From positions 1 through 31,498 of the forward strand of contig CAYPEZ010000007.1 of assembly GCA_964409985.1 (NCBI GenBank): 31,498 nucleotides of DNA, in the 5' to 3' direction. This document shows positions 1 through 8,831 of the stretch, piece after piece. The notes below the pieces were generated by a model. That model did not search any database. It worked only from the letters and a program-made list of their open reading frames with translations, and was not told the DNA's origin. A program made the translations under genes and the position numbers. Every line of letters starts with the position of its first letter. Within the stretch, counting starts at the first letter, position 1. Source of the stretch: CAYPEZ01 sp964409985 (GTDB lineage Bacteria > Patescibacteriota > Minisyncoccia > Phycocordibacterales > UBA6899).

Positions 1-1
1 C

Positions 2-202
2 GCTGGTGATATGCCACTTGGAAAAGCAGTCCTTATGGGAGCACTTCTCGGATTTGTGGCGTATGCAACATACGACCTCACGAACCATGGGCTTGTCCGC
101 GATTGGCCAGCGATTGTTACTGTTGTCGATATGGCATGGGGAACTTTTCTTACCGCAGTGATTGCCGCAATTGGAATCTCCATTGGACGTCTCCTCTCCT
201 AG
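2..202 (+). CDS. DUF2177 family membrane protein, C-terminal part
   Basis: The reading frame is open from the window edge to a TAG at 200-202, so the 5' part of the gene is missing. The visible 67 residues contain two hydrophobic helices and the stretch NHGLVRDWPAIVTVVDMAWG, typical of the end of DUF2177 proteins (ATYDLTN, then a VTVVDxxWG motif). DUF2177 is an integral membrane family of unknown function, often encoded beside DUF1295 and lipid-modifying enzymes. The next gene starts 6 bases downstream and is indeed DUF1295, so the two are probably co-transcribed. The Met at position 11 is likely internal. Family assignment is by recognised pattern only. Confidence 0.75.
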   Translation, partial: AGDMPLGKAVLMGALLGFVAYATYDLTNHGLVRDWPAIVTVVDMAWGTFLTAVIAAIGISIGRLLS

Positions 203-208
203 ATAACC

Positions 209-994
209 ATGTTCCCTTTAATACTCACCTCAACCTACGTCGTCGGAGCACTGACGGTTTTCTTTTATATGACGGCATGGTTTATTGTTTCTGTAAAAAA
301 ACAACGCAACGATCTTGCTGATGTCGCATGGGGTTCAGGATTTGTCCTTGCGATGTGGGTCTCCCTTATCTGGAATCAAGCATTCACCCTGGGACCTGTT
401 CTCGTTGCAATCCTCATCACTCTCTGGGGAGTGCGACTTTCTTGGCACATCCATAAGCGGAATCATGGGAAGACAGAGGACTTCAGATATAAAGCATGGA
501 GAGAGGCGTGGGGACGATGGTTTTATCTTCGTTCATTTTTCCAAGTATTTATGCTTCAGGGAGCTCTTCTCTTGCTGGTGATCACTCCAGGATTTCTTGT
601 TTCTAGTATGGATATGCGTACATCAATCGACGTGTGGATGATCGTTGGATCTAGTCTGTTCTTCTTGGGCTTCTTCTTTGAGGCTGTGGGTGATCGTCAA
701 CTGTCCATCTTTCTGTCTCAACAAAATCATGGCCCCGTCATGAAGACAGGGCTTTGGGCGTACACGAGGCATCCAAACTATTTTGGTGAAGTCACATTAT
801 GGTGGGGAATCTTTGTTATCGCACTCGGAGCTCCCCTGGGGTGGGTCTCCATCGTAGGTCCGATAACTATTACAGTCCTTATTCTTGGAATATCAGGAAT
901 CCCTATGCTCGAAAAAAAATATATTGGGAATTCTGACTATGAAGAATACAAAAAGACGACGAGTGCGTTTTTCCCTTTGCCTCCCAAAAAATAA
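209..994 (+). CDS. DUF1295 / steroid 5-alpha-reductase-like membrane protein
   Basis: A 261-residue polytopic membrane protein of the usual DUF1295 length. The early motif DLADVAWGSGF and the C-terminal motif RHPNYFGE (residues 187-194) are hallmarks of DUF1295. The second resembles the cofactor-binding region of isoprenylcysteine carboxyl methyltransferases and 5-alpha reductases. About six or seven hydrophobic helices can be seen. The family is thought to act on lipids or isoprenoids in the membrane, but the substrate is not known. It starts 6 bases after the DUF2177 gene without a clear Shine-Dalgarno site, suggesting translational coupling. The family call is firm; the reaction is not predictable from sequence. 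Confidence 0.85.
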   Translation: MFPLILTSTYVVGALTVFFYMTAWFIVSVKKQRNDLADVAWGSGFVLAMWVSLIWNQAFTLGPVLVAILITLWGVRLSWHIHKRNHGKTEDFRYKAWREAWGRWFYLRSFFQVFMLQGALLLLVITPGFLVSSMDMRTSIDVWMIVGSSLFFLGFFFEAVGDRQLSIFLSQQNHGPVMKTGLWAYTRHPNYFGEVTLWWGIFVIALGAPLGWVSIVGPITITVLILGISGIPMLEKKYIGNSDYEEYKKTTSAFFPLPPKK

Positions 995-1129
995 CGTTAC
1001 GAGACCACAAGTCTTCTTTGACGAGAGTGGGTTTTTCTGCTACTGTGTGGGCCGGGTTCTCTTCTGTGTTTCTGTCTTTATTTTTTATTGAACATTCTCC
1101 CCGCCCAGGGAGATGTGCGTGCGTATCAT

Positions 1130-2827
1130 ATGCTTAACCACATCACATTCACCCTTCGTTCGTTCCGTCAACACATATCCTGGAATATGCTCCGTTCCAA
1201 ACTCGAGCATTTTTTTTCGTGGATGTTTGCACCAAAGAAGCTCTATTGGAGAATTCCTCTCGTCGGGTTGATTCTGTTGCTTTTGGTGACAACAATCATG
1301 CGTATCGTCCCCTCCGGAGACGACGATGAGGTGGCTTCGTCACTCAGACAAGTTTCACTCCTTTCTCTTTCTGAAGAGAGTGGCGCTGTTGGTCCCCTAA
1401 ACCTTGTAGGAGAAGTCAGCGCGCTTGAACGTGCGGATCTCCGTACAGACATGGGAGGACGTGTCACTCGTGTCAATCGCCGTGCGGGAGACCGAGTTGC
1501 CGCAGGTGAAGTGCTCGTTGAGTTCGACAATGCCAGAGAACGTGCCGGACTCCTTCAGGCAGAAGGAGCGTTGGAGTCAGCGAGGGCAGCATTGGCACGA
1601 GTCGAAAATGGGAGTCGCACCGAAACACTGAGTATCCTTGAAGCGAGTAAAACAGGGGCACAGACTGCGCTTGATGCAACCAAAGAAAACACAGTCAACA
1701 CACTCAAAACTCTCTACATTGGAAACGATGATGCTATCCACGCTAAAGTCGATAGTGTATTCACAAACCCACGCACAAGTGCTCCACAATTTATCTACAA
1801 TACAAGCGATTCGAGACTTGAGGGAGAAATCGAGAATACAAGACCTGTCATTGAAAACATATTGAGTGATCAAGCTGCTCGAGCTGCGCAACTCTCCCCT
1901 TCGATGGACCTCACCCTTGAGCTCGAGCGTGCACGGACAGAAACGAGAACCCTCCTCACATTCATCGATAGTGTGCTCCGTGCAGTGAATCAGTCTATTC
2001 CTTCGACAAACCAGCCACAAAGCGCAATTAGTGGATCTTCAGCAACAGTCAGCGCAGCGCAGCAGATACTCTCTGGAAATCTTCAGACTATTTCTGGGAC
2101 CATTCAGGACCTCTCAGGAAAAACGACCGCCCTAACAGTCGCTGAAGCAAATCTCTCTCAAGGAATTACCCCAGCTCGCACAGAAGATGTTCTCCAAGCT
2201 CGTGCTGGACTCAAGCAAGCACAAGGAGCATATGCTCTTGCTCTTGCAGGATGGGAGAAGACCATCATTCGTACCCCTATTTTTGGAACGATTAATTCAC
2301 TTGTTGCGGACGTTGGAGAATCCATCCCCGCAGGAACCCTTGTTGCCTCTATTACAAACACGTCAGGAAGCGAGGTTAAAGCATCAATTACAGCGGACGA
2401 TATTCCTTCAATCCGGGTCGGCACACGCGTAACAACAGACAGAGGTCTCGAAGGAGTCGTCACTCGTGTTTCGCCAGGGATTGATCCCATTACGAAATCA
2501 GCAGAAGTCCGCATTGCGCTTACCGACCCCAATAAAACCCTCATCAACGGAACATCAATAAGTGTGTCCATTGAGAGAACAGGGCAAGCATCGCCGTCGA
2601 CAAACAACCCAGCGACCCTTCCTCTTTCTGCGGTAAAGCTTTACGCAGATCGTGCGGTGGTCTTTACTGTTACCGCAAGCAGCACTCTTGAAGAACATCC
2701 TGTGGTTCTTGGCCCCCTCCTGGGAGATCGAGTGAATATTCTTTCTGGTCTTTCAGGACTGACCGAGATTGTCCGTGATGCCCGTGGACTGCGCCCTAAC
2801 CAGAGCATTGAAGTGATCGCACAATAA
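1130..2827 (+). CDS. RND/HlyD-type efflux adaptor (membrane fusion protein)
   Basis: Membrane fusion protein expected to link an RND permease to the outside of the cell. After a short basic N-terminus there is one membrane helix (about residues 38-56) followed by an extracytoplasmic part. That part holds a first lipoyl half-motif (MGGRVTRVNRRAGDRVAAGE), a long alpha-helical hairpin (roughly 145-370), the second lipoyl half (IRTPIFGTINSLVADVGES), and beta-barrel and membrane-proximal domains. At 565 residues it is longer than usual because of the extended helical hairpin. The stop codon is 5 bases before the permease gene, so they form one operon. The frame is open upstream to a TTG at 1088; ATG 1130 is preferred because the extra residues do not look like part of the family. 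No outer-membrane channel gene is in the window. Confidence 0.85.
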   Translation: MLNHITFTLRSFRQHISWNMLRSKLEHFFSWMFAPKKLYWRIPLVGLILLLLVTTIMRIVPSGDDDEVASSLRQVSLLSLSEESGAVGPLNLVGEVSALERADLRTDMGGRVTRVNRRAGDRVAAGEVLVEFDNARERAGLLQAEGALESARAALARVENGSRTETLSILEASKTGAQTALDATKENTVNTLKTLYIGNDDAIHAKVDSVFTNPRTSAPQFIYNTSDSRLEGEIENTRPVIENILSDQAARAAQLSPSMDLTLELERARTETRTLLTFIDSVLRAVNQSIPSTNQPQSAISGSSATVSAAQQILSGNLQTISGTIQDLSGKTTALTVAEANLSQGITPARTEDVLQARAGLKQAQGAYALALAGWEKTIIRTPIFGTINSLVADVGESIPAGTLVASITNTSGSEVKASITADDIPSIRVGTRVTTDRGLEGVVTRVSPGIDPITKSAEVRIALTDPNKTLINGTSISVSIERTGQASPSTNNPATLPLSAVKLYADRAVVFTVTASSTLEEHPVVLGPLLGDRVNILSGLSGLTEIVRDARGLRPNQSIEVIAQ

Positions 2828-2832
2828 TCTGT

Positions 2833-5800
2833 ATGATTCCACTTTGGAAATTTTTCCTTCAGAAAAAGCAATTCACCACATTGCTCATTATTGCGTCAGT
2901 CATTACGGGATTTGCTGGAATGTTTCTGATTCCCAAAGAATCAGCTCCGGAAATTAAAATCGCTCTTGGAATTGTCACAACAGTCTTCCCTGGTGCATCT
3001 AGCGAGAATATTGAAACACTCGTCACAAACCCACTTGAGGCAGGACTCGCAAATGTCCCCAAGTTGGACAAGATCACATCTTCAAGCAGAGAGAATGTGT
3101 CTGTTATTTCGGTTCAATTCACTGCAGATGCGGATATTGATAAATCTATTGCAGAACTCAAAGACGCAGTTGATAAAGCAAAATCTGAACTCCCTGATGG
3201 AGCAGAGGACCCTGAGGTATCAGAGGTAAATTTCGCTGACCAGCCTATTTTGATTTTTTCACTATCGTCTGATCTTGCGCCACAACAATTCACAGCACTC
3301 GCACGCACAGTGAAAGACGAACTCAAGGGTGTTTCGGGTGTTGGAAAAGTCGAGATTGCCGGAGATCGAAAACGTGAAGTCCAAGTTGTTGTCTCTAAAG
3401 AAAAACTCGCCGACTACGGGCTTTCTCTCCTTGATGTTATCGGAGCAATCCGTTCTGCAAACACCGCACTCCCAGTAGGGACAATCACCACTGCTGGAGT
3501 GGACTACAATGTTGGATTTGTGGGTGACCTCAAAGATCCTAAGGAGCTTATGGAGGTACCACTCTCCACTCCAGCACGACAAGTGATTTACCTTCGTGAT
3601 GTCGCCTTAATCTCTGATGGTGTTGAAAAATCATCATCGCTCTCTCGAATTTCAGTAGACAAAGCCCCGTCTGAGCAGGCATTAACATTCAATGTCTATA
3701 AAACTTCTGGATCAAATATCTTGAAAGTTGCATCTGGGGTCGAAGAAAAAATTGAAGAACTTAAATCTGGAATACTTGGGGGATCTCAAACTCTCACTAT
3801 TTATAGTGAGGGGGATCAGATTCGTAAAGATATCTCCAACCTCACCAAGACGGGTATAGAGACAATGATTCTCGTCGCTCTTGTCCTCTTCCTTACCATC
3901 GGCTGGAAAGAAGCGTTGATAGCATCAATTTCTGTTCCACTCTCATTCCTCATTGCGTTCTTTGGTCTCTACACCAGCGGAAAAACCATTAACTTCATGA
4001 CACTTTTCTCGCTGATCCTCTCGATTGGAATCCTTGTTGATATTGGGATCGTCGTGATTGAAGCTATTCACTCTCGACTTGAAAAATATAAAAATATCGA
4101 GGATGCGGCAATGGCTTCCATTGAAGAGTACGCGTGGCCACTCATCGCAGGAACGTTCACAACCATTGCGGTGTTTGTACCGCTTCTCAACCTCTCTGGC
4201 ATTGTCGGGAAGTTTGTTGCCACGATTCCCTATACCATTATTCTGGTTCTTATCGCATCAATTTTTGTCGCACTCGGATTTCTCCCCTATCTTGCAACAC
4301 GCTTCATGAAGGGCGGACAACATGAACACACAGAAACCGAGCGATTCCAGGAAGAAATTTCTGAACGCTCCAAAGAATGGTACAAAAACTTTTTGCGAAA
4401 ATTCCTTGGGCATGAACGCACAGAGAAGTGGTTTCTCCGTGGTGTGACGTTTCTCTTTATTCTTGGACTTCTTCTTCCCATCACTGGCCTCGTAGAAGCA
4501 ATCTTCTTTGGACAAGATGATCAAGACTTTATTCTCATTGATATTGAGAAGGCAGAAGGCACTCCCCTGGAAGAGACAGACATCACAACACGAAAAGTTG
4601 AAGAAGTGTTATATACAGAGCCCGCCATTAAAAGCTTCGCAACAACGATCGGACGATCGAACTCTTTCACTGGTGGCGCAGGAGGAGCAATAAGTGTGGG
4701 AGCAAAATTCTCAAATATTGTCGCTAAGCTTGATAAAGAATCTTCCCTATCGAGCACAGAAGTTGTTGAGGTTGTAAGAAAAGCTCTCCTTCCTATTAAA
4801 GAAGCGAAGATTACTGTCCTTCAAATCAACAATGGTCCACCAAGCTCGGCTCCGGTATCTATTCAATTTCTCGGAGACGACTTTGGCTCACTGGAAACAG
4901 CCGCAAACAACGCACAGGATATTCTTTCTCGCATTCCTGGGACAAAAGACATCTCAGCATCAACCGATAATGCGTCTACTGAATTTTCATTTTCAATCGA
5001 TCGAGCAAAGGCAGCAGAATACGGAGTCTCTGCCCAGCTTGTCGCACAAACCCTACGTGCTGCAGTCAACGGACTTACTGCAACTGTCATCAAGAACAAA
5101 GATGATGATATTGATGTTGTTGTAAAACTCGCTCTTGATCCAGGATTTACAGACGCAACAAAGACAACGAACACGTCCCCTGACACAATTAGAAACATCC
5201 AAATCCCAACACCCCGTGGGAATGTCGCTCTGGGCAACTTCCTCTCTCTTGCGCTCACCCGTAACACAAAAGTGATCGCTCACGAAGATCGTACTCGGCA
5301 AGTCACAGTCAGTGCATACACCACTGAGGGCGGAAACGCGAGCAAAATCACCAAAGAACTCACCGACACTCTTGCGACACAAGGACTGCCAAACGGAGTC
5401 ACTCTCAAGGCGGGTGGAGAAACCGAAGATATCCAAAACTCGTTCCGTGACATGCTCCTGGCATTTCTTATTGGCATGATTCTTATGCTTGCCATTCTTG
5501 TTTTGGAATTTAACTCGTTCCGTTATGCGTTTTATCTCTTGCGTATTGTCCCTCTTTCTCTTGCGGGAGTATTCTTTGGGTTATTCTTCTCGGGCCAGCC
5601 GCTGGGATTCACGTCCATGCTTGGAGTCATCGCATTAGGAGGAGTGATTATCAATCATGCCATTATTCTCATGGACTCGTACCGACGATTCGAAGAACGC
5701 GACAATGCGCAACACGACCTCAAAGAAATTGTTATCGAGGCTTCTGCGACGCGATTTCGACCAATCATACTTACGACTATCACCACTGTACTCGGCATGA

Positions 5801-5940
5801 TTCCACTTTCATTCTCTTCAGCGTTATGGGGGCCCTTTGCCTTCGCGATCATGTTTGGACTCTCATACTCACTTCTCCTCACCCTCGTATACATTCCTGT
5901 CCTCTACTACCGACATAGAACAAAAGTGTCACGTACATAG
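2833..5940 (+). CDS. RND-family efflux permease (AcrB/MdtB-like)
   Basis: A 1035-residue RND transporter of standard length with duplicated halves. Each half has a first helix, a large extracytoplasmic loop (PEIKIALGIVTTVFPGAS and related porter motifs) and then five more helices. In helix 4 the usual LVDDAIVVVE motif reads LVDIGIVVIE (residues 401-410): the first acidic residue (D403, AcrB D407) is kept, the second (AcrB D408) is Ile. In helix 10 the AcrB Lys940 position is Asn941, as in many non-AcrB RND proteins. It would use proton motive force to export lipids, drugs or other amphiphiles. It lies 5 bases after the adaptor gene. RND family membership is very secure; substrate is unknown, and coupling may differ from AcrB given the single acidic residue. 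Confidence 0.92.
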   Translation: MIPLWKFFLQKKQFTTLLIIASVITGFAGMFLIPKESAPEIKIALGIVTTVFPGASSENIETLVTNPLEAGLANVPKLDKITSSSRENVSVISVQFTADADIDKSIAELKDAVDKAKSELPDGAEDPEVSEVNFADQPILIFSLSSDLAPQQFTALARTVKDELKGVSGVGKVEIAGDRKREVQVVVSKEKLADYGLSLLDVIGAIRSANTALPVGTITTAGVDYNVGFVGDLKDPKELMEVPLSTPARQVIYLRDVALISDGVEKSSSLSRISVDKAPSEQALTFNVYKTSGSNILKVASGVEEKIEELKSGILGGSQTLTIYSEGDQIRKDISNLTKTGIETMILVALVLFLTIGWKEALIASISVPLSFLIAFFGLYTSGKTINFMTLFSLILSIGILVDIGIVVIEAIHSRLEKYKNIEDAAMASIEEYAWPLIAGTFTTIAVFVPLLNLSGIVGKFVATIPYTIILVLIASIFVALGFLPYLATRFMKGGQHEHTETERFQEEISERSKEWYKNFLRKFLGHERTEKWFLRGVTFLFILGLLLPITGLVEAIFFGQDDQDFILIDIEKAEGTPLEETDITTRKVEEVLYTEPAIKSFATTIGRSNSFTGGAGGAISVGAKFSNIVAKLDKESSLSSTEVVEVVRKALLPIKEAKITVLQINNGPPSSAPVSIQFLGDDFGSLETAANNAQDILSRIPGTKDISASTDNASTEFSFSIDRAKAAEYGVSAQLVAQTLRAAVNGLTATVIKNKDDDIDVVVKLALDPGFTDATKTTNTSPDTIRNIQIPTPRGNVALGNFLSLALTRNTKVIAHEDRTRQVTVSAYTTEGGNASKITKELTDTLATQGLPNGVTLKAGGETEDIQNSFRDMLLAFLIGMILMLAILVLEFNSFRYAFYLLRIVPLSLAGVFFGLFFSGQPLGFTSMLGVIALGGVIINHAIILMDSYRRFEERDNAQHDLKEIVIEASATRFRPIILTTITTVLGMIPLSFSSALWGPFAFAIMFGLSYSLLLTLVYIPVLYYRHRTKVSRT

Positions 5941-6022
5941 GGCATAGTAAAACACCTATTGCTCCGGCCTACTGTGTCAAAAATGCCGCTCAACAAGGCT
6001 ATTTGACAAACTATCGAAAACA

Positions 6023-6050
6023 TTGACAAATGTGTGTTTTTGTGTATAAT
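6023..6050 (+). promoter_or_regulatory. Consensus sigma-70 promoter of the SPFH operon
   Basis: A perfect TTGACA at 6023-6028 and a perfect TATAAT at 6045-6050 are separated by 16 bases. Transcription should begin near 6057, giving a leader of about 73 bases. The leader contains a small GC hairpin (GGGGC at 6078-6082 pairing with GCCCC at 6088-6092). Another TTGACA lies 20 bases upstream (6003-6008). This is the best promoter match in the window. Confidence 0.85.
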
Positions 6051-6116
6051 ATCCCTCAGACGAAAGTCCGGGATTTTTGGGGCATTCCGCCCCTACCCTT
6101 TTGAAAAACTGAATAC

Positions 6117-6121
6117 AGGAG
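6117..6121 (+). promoter_or_regulatory. Shine-Dalgarno site that fixes the SPFH start
   Basis: AGGAG ends 8 bases before ATG 6130. Upstream in-frame starts (to 6034) overlap the promoter itself, so ATG 6130 is the real start. Such a strong site is unusual in this window. Confidence 0.85.
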
Positions 6122-6129
6122 TATCAATT

Positions 6130-7383
6130 ATGAATTTCTTGCTCGCGCTCCTCATCGGAGCAACGATTTTTTTTGGCGGTCCTCTTCTCATCGTTCGGTT
6201 TCGGTCGAACGACCAGAAGAACCCGAAGCCTCGGAAAGAAAAGCCGTACTGGGTGACGAAAGTCGAACCAGGACACGGCAAGCTGACTATGAAGGCAGGT
6301 GTGCCCAACCGGCTCCACGCTGGCCCGGGGTACAGGTTCGCTGGAAATAACCTTGGTGACAGGGCAAGCTGGGTTGCCAGCCCTCGGAAGCCAGGAGAAA
6401 AAACGAACGGCGGGAAGTTGAGCTTTTGGTTATATATACTGGAGGCTTGGCTCTTCTTCGTCACCGGCTATAAGTTCATCGGAAGAACCCTAATCGACAC
6501 GCTATCGCCGACCACGGAGCTCTACTTGCGGGAAATCACCCGCGAGAAGGACGAGTGGAAAGCGACGCCTGATCGGCCAAAAGACATCACGGACCATTTC
6601 ATTCTTGCTCAGCAAGAACGCCCGTTCAGTTTCTCTGAAGCGGAAACGGCGCGTGCGGGAAAAGTCTTCGTTGGAGGACAGGAAGTCCCTGCTGATGAAG
6701 GCGTTCCCATGGAAGGACGTGGGTCTTACCTTCTTCAGATCAAGGATGTCTGGAAGGTGCTCTTCGAGATAAGCGGAGACGAACTCAGCTTATCAAAGAA
6801 GAAGGCCGAAGAAGGCGCCCGTGAGATTATCCAGGGGGGTATTGCCGATCAGTTCCTTGGAACTGATGGCAAGTCGAAACTCGCCGAGGGTCTCGCAACC
6901 ATCGACGACAACAAGGACAAAGATGGCAAAGTCTCCACGGATGGAGAGAACAAGGGCACTCGAGAACTCTTTGGGTTCGACTATGTCCAGTTCATTCTCA
7001 CGGACCTCGATCTTGGGGGCAAGTTCAAAGACTTGTTCCGCAAGAAGGCAGAGGAACGTGTCTCGGGCCTGGCTGCCCTCGAAGCTGCGGAACGGAAGCT
7101 GAAGGTTGCTGAGGTCGAGCGAGAAATCGCAAGGACCAAAGCCCAGGGCGATGTTGCATTCGAGGCACAGGAGCTGACAGTGCTCAACGAGAGCATGCGT
7201 CAGATGAGAGCGTCTGGTGGTCTCGGAAGCGAGGACACCGCACGACTCTTGAGTGCACGTGAGAAACGGAAGGCCATTCAAGGGTTCGAGGGAACCACCT
7301 TGGTGCTGAGTGAAGGAGGACAACCTCCCCTGACGGCAATCCCGATCACAGGGACCAGCCCAAAGAAAGACATCGGAGAGTGA
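6130..7383 (+). CDS. SPFH/Band-7 (prohibitin/flotillin-like) membrane protein
   Basis: A 417-residue protein with an N-terminal membrane helix (about 2-24), a second hydrophobic stretch (about 97-118) and then an SPFH-like core (roughly 140-330) beginning around QQERPFSF. It ends in a charged helical segment rich in Ala, Glu, Lys and Arg (KAEERVSGLAALEAAERKLK), the arrangement of prohibitin/flotillin scaffolds that form membrane-bound rings. An Asp/Lys-rich insert near residues 265-285 (DDNKDKDGK) is unusual and could bind a cation. Promoter and ribosome site are strong and codons favour C/G at third positions, unlike the genes before it, which suggests high expression or foreign origin. It ends with TGA one base before the next gene's ATG. 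The SPFH call rests on architecture and is moderately secure. Confidence 0.7.
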   Translation: MNFLLALLIGATIFFGGPLLIVRFRSNDQKNPKPRKEKPYWVTKVEPGHGKLTMKAGVPNRLHAGPGYRFAGNNLGDRASWVASPRKPGEKTNGGKLSFWLYILEAWLFFVTGYKFIGRTLIDTLSPTTELYLREITREKDEWKATPDRPKDITDHFILAQQERPFSFSEAETARAGKVFVGGQEVPADEGVPMEGRGSYLLQIKDVWKVLFEISGDELSLSKKKAEEGAREIIQGGIADQFLGTDGKSKLAEGLATIDDNKDKDGKVSTDGENKGTRELFGFDYVQFILTDLDLGGKFKDLFRKKAEERVSGLAALEAAERKLKVAEVEREIARTKAQGDVAFEAQELTVLNESMRQMRASGGLGSEDTARLLSAREKRKAIQGFEGTTLVLSEGGQPPLTAIPITGTSPKKDIGE

Positions 7384-7384
7384 C

Positions 7385-8143
7385 ATGGGAAAATTGTTGG
7401 GTGACATGGGAAAAGGGATGTGGTGGATATGGAAGTTCATCACATTCCCTTTCGTCTGGGTGAAGCAGAAGTTTGCAAAAACTCCTGCTTCTAGCGAAGA
7501 GAAGGCAGATGTAAAGAAAGAGGAAGCCGTGAGCACATCACGACAAGCCTCCGAAGGCCATAGTTCGTGGCCGCTCTACATCATCTTCCCGGCAATTGTT
7601 GGAGCAATCTATGCATTGCTCAATATGAGTATCGGGGACAGCCTCTCTGCTCTTTTCCAGAACGTCAAGGGAGCTCTTCCTGTTCTGGGACTCCTCCTTG
7701 TGGGAATTGGGGCATTCTTCCTTCTGCGAAAGCTCAAGGAAAACCCCAACAAAACCGAGGAAGGAGCAAAAGACAAGAAAGAAGAAAAAAACACGAAGCC
7801 ACAGCAGGGGGAGAAGGATGGAGAGAAGCCCTGGTGGGAAAAGAACAGCAGCTTATGGCTCTTGTTCTGGACCTTCTATGTTGTCGGACTCTTCACGATC
7901 TTCGCGGTGTTGGCTTATACGGCAACGCGATGGATCTACCACAACATTGAGTTGGAGGGGATGAGAAATTACGAGGATTATCGAAACCTCGTATACATGG
8001 CCCTCTTCATCCCTTTCGTGGCCAATTGGTGGACGGTCTCCAACGCAAAGAAGTTGAGGGCCTTCTCCAAAGGCTTCGCCCACGTTCTGTGGGTAACCGG
8101 AATCGTCAGCATGTTCTTTACTGCCTTCATCTTCCTCATGTAG
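7385..8143 (+). CDS. Unknown multi-spanning membrane protein, SPFH operon partner
   Basis: I do not recognise this 252-residue protein. It has an amphipathic, Trp-rich N-terminus, a charged linker (about 32-58), two helices (about 62-82 and 96-116) and a Lys/Glu-rich cytoplasmic-looking loop (about 117-150). Three more helices follow (about 155-180, 203-220 and 232-251). It starts one base after the SPFH stop codon and is followed by a strong terminator, so the two form a two-gene operon. SPFH proteins are often paired with an NfeD-type membrane protein, but this protein has no NfeD OB-fold pattern. A role as an SPFH-ring partner is inferred from position only. Confidence 0.75.
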   Translation: MGKLLGDMGKGMWWIWKFITFPFVWVKQKFAKTPASSEEKADVKKEEAVSTSRQASEGHSSWPLYIIFPAIVGAIYALLNMSIGDSLSALFQNVKGALPVLGLLLVGIGAFFLLRKLKENPNKTEEGAKDKKEEKNTKPQQGEKDGEKPWWEKNSSLWLLFWTFYVVGLFTIFAVLAYTATRWIYHNIELEGMRNYEDYRNLVYMALFIPFVANWWTVSNAKKLRAFSKGFAHVLWVTGIVSMFFTAFIFLM

Positions 8144-8166
8144 GGAGATTGAGAAGGAGTTCGTGA

Positions 8167-8208
8167 ATCCCGCTATGGTCAAGGATGACTATAGCGGGAT
8201 TTTTATTT
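8167..8208 (+). terminator. Rho-independent terminator of the SPFH operon
   Basis: A 14-base stem, 8167-8180 with 8187-8200 (ATCCCGCTAT pairing with ATAGCGGGAT, one G-T pair), closes a 6-base loop. It is followed by TTTTTATTTT. Confidence 0.92.
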
Positions 8209-8217
8209 TCTGAAAAC

Positions 8218-8238
8218 AAAAAACCGCCCTAAGGCGGT
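8218..8238 (-). terminator. Rho-independent terminator of the pilin cluster
   Basis: On the minus strand ACCGCC (8238-8233) pairs with GGCGGT (8228-8223) around a TTAG loop and runs into six T residues. It serves the gene ending at 8262 and sits back-to-back with the plus-strand terminator. Confidence 0.88.
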
Positions 8239-8261
8239 CTTTCGTGTAAATCGTGAATGAT

Positions 8262-8633
8262 TTAGATTGCTGGAACGACGTTCCCAATTCCTGCTGGCGC
8301 ATTCACAACATTCACCGTGTTGTTATCGAGGCGGAATGTTTGTGACAGGAATCCAACAAGACCCCAGAATGACACCATGACGAAGACTGCTACGACACCC
8401 CAGATCATGATCTGCTTTGCCTGACCCTGTGCCTCCTCGTTTCCTGCATTGAGGATAAACTTGGTGAGACCCCAGAAGAAATAGAGGGTCGCAAGAAGAA
8501 GAATAAACGGAATAATACGCTGAATCCAACGAACAACCGTAGAGAGGGCTGTGTCAAAATCAGTAAACTGAGCCGAAGCAACGATAGGAAGAACTGCTGC
8601 GGCAAGAAGAGCACCGGTAAGGATTTTTTTCAT
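8262..8633 (-). CDS. VirB2/T4SS-pilin-like small membrane protein G
   Basis: A 123-residue protein with a signal peptide ending SA|Q at residue 21 and two membrane helices (about 39-60 and 73-96). A short polar turn (NAGNEEAQGQAK) joins the helices and a polar tail follows. This is the VirB2/TrbC pilin fold plan. It belongs to the same subgroup as proteins D, E and F, which share a WGxxKF-like end of helix 1 and an (I/V)W-hydrophobic-FWG helix 2. It is the last of seven tandem relatives and is separated from the other six by 198 bases, so it may have its own promoter. The small-pilin class is fairly secure; a role in secretion, surface filaments or DNA uptake is inferred. Confidence 0.75.
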   Translation of the reverse strand: MKKILTGALLAAAVLPIVASAQFTDFDTALSTVVRWIQRIIPFILLLATLYFFWGLTKFILNAGNEEAQGQAKQIMIWGVVAVFVMVSFWGLVGFLSQTFRLDNNTVNVVNAPAGIGNVVPAI

Positions 8634-8831
8634 ACAAAATGAAGATTTCCCAAAAAAATATTAATAATATGTTGTAATATAATGCCTAAAAGACAGGATA
8701 CCCGTCTATCGACCTTATGTTAATGTACCTGTCTATTCTATCCTTGTTCTCTTTTATAAAGCAAGGGTTATCCACACAAACAAAAGTTGGGGAACTTACT
8801 ATATGGCCTAACAAAGCCATATTCTTATATT
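8634..8831. other. AT-rich spacer between pilin genes G and F
   Basis: 198 bases with no credible gene. It holds an inverted repeat (AGACAGG 8691-8697, CCTGTCT 8728-8734) and AT-rich sequence just upstream of gene G where a minus-strand promoter is likely, although I could not assign clean -35/-10 boxes. Confidence 0.5.
8801..8822 (-). terminator. Hairpin after pilin gene F, possible weak terminator
   Basis: ATATGGC (8801-8807) and GCCATAT (8816-8822) form a perfect 7-bp stem with an 8-base loop, 9 bases past the stop codon of gene F. No T-run follows on the minus strand, so it may stabilise the 3' end or only partly terminate. Confidence 0.4.

Noticed and set aside
1088..1129. TTG-initiated extension of the adaptor gene.
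   Set aside because: The added 14 residues do not resemble the family, and ATG 1130 suits the membrane topology.
6059..6076. ACGAAAGTCCGGG resembles the conserved RNase P RNA segment GGAAAGTCCGGGC.
   Set aside because: It lies in the short leader of the SPFH operon and none of the other conserved RNase P regions follow before the ATG 70 bases later.
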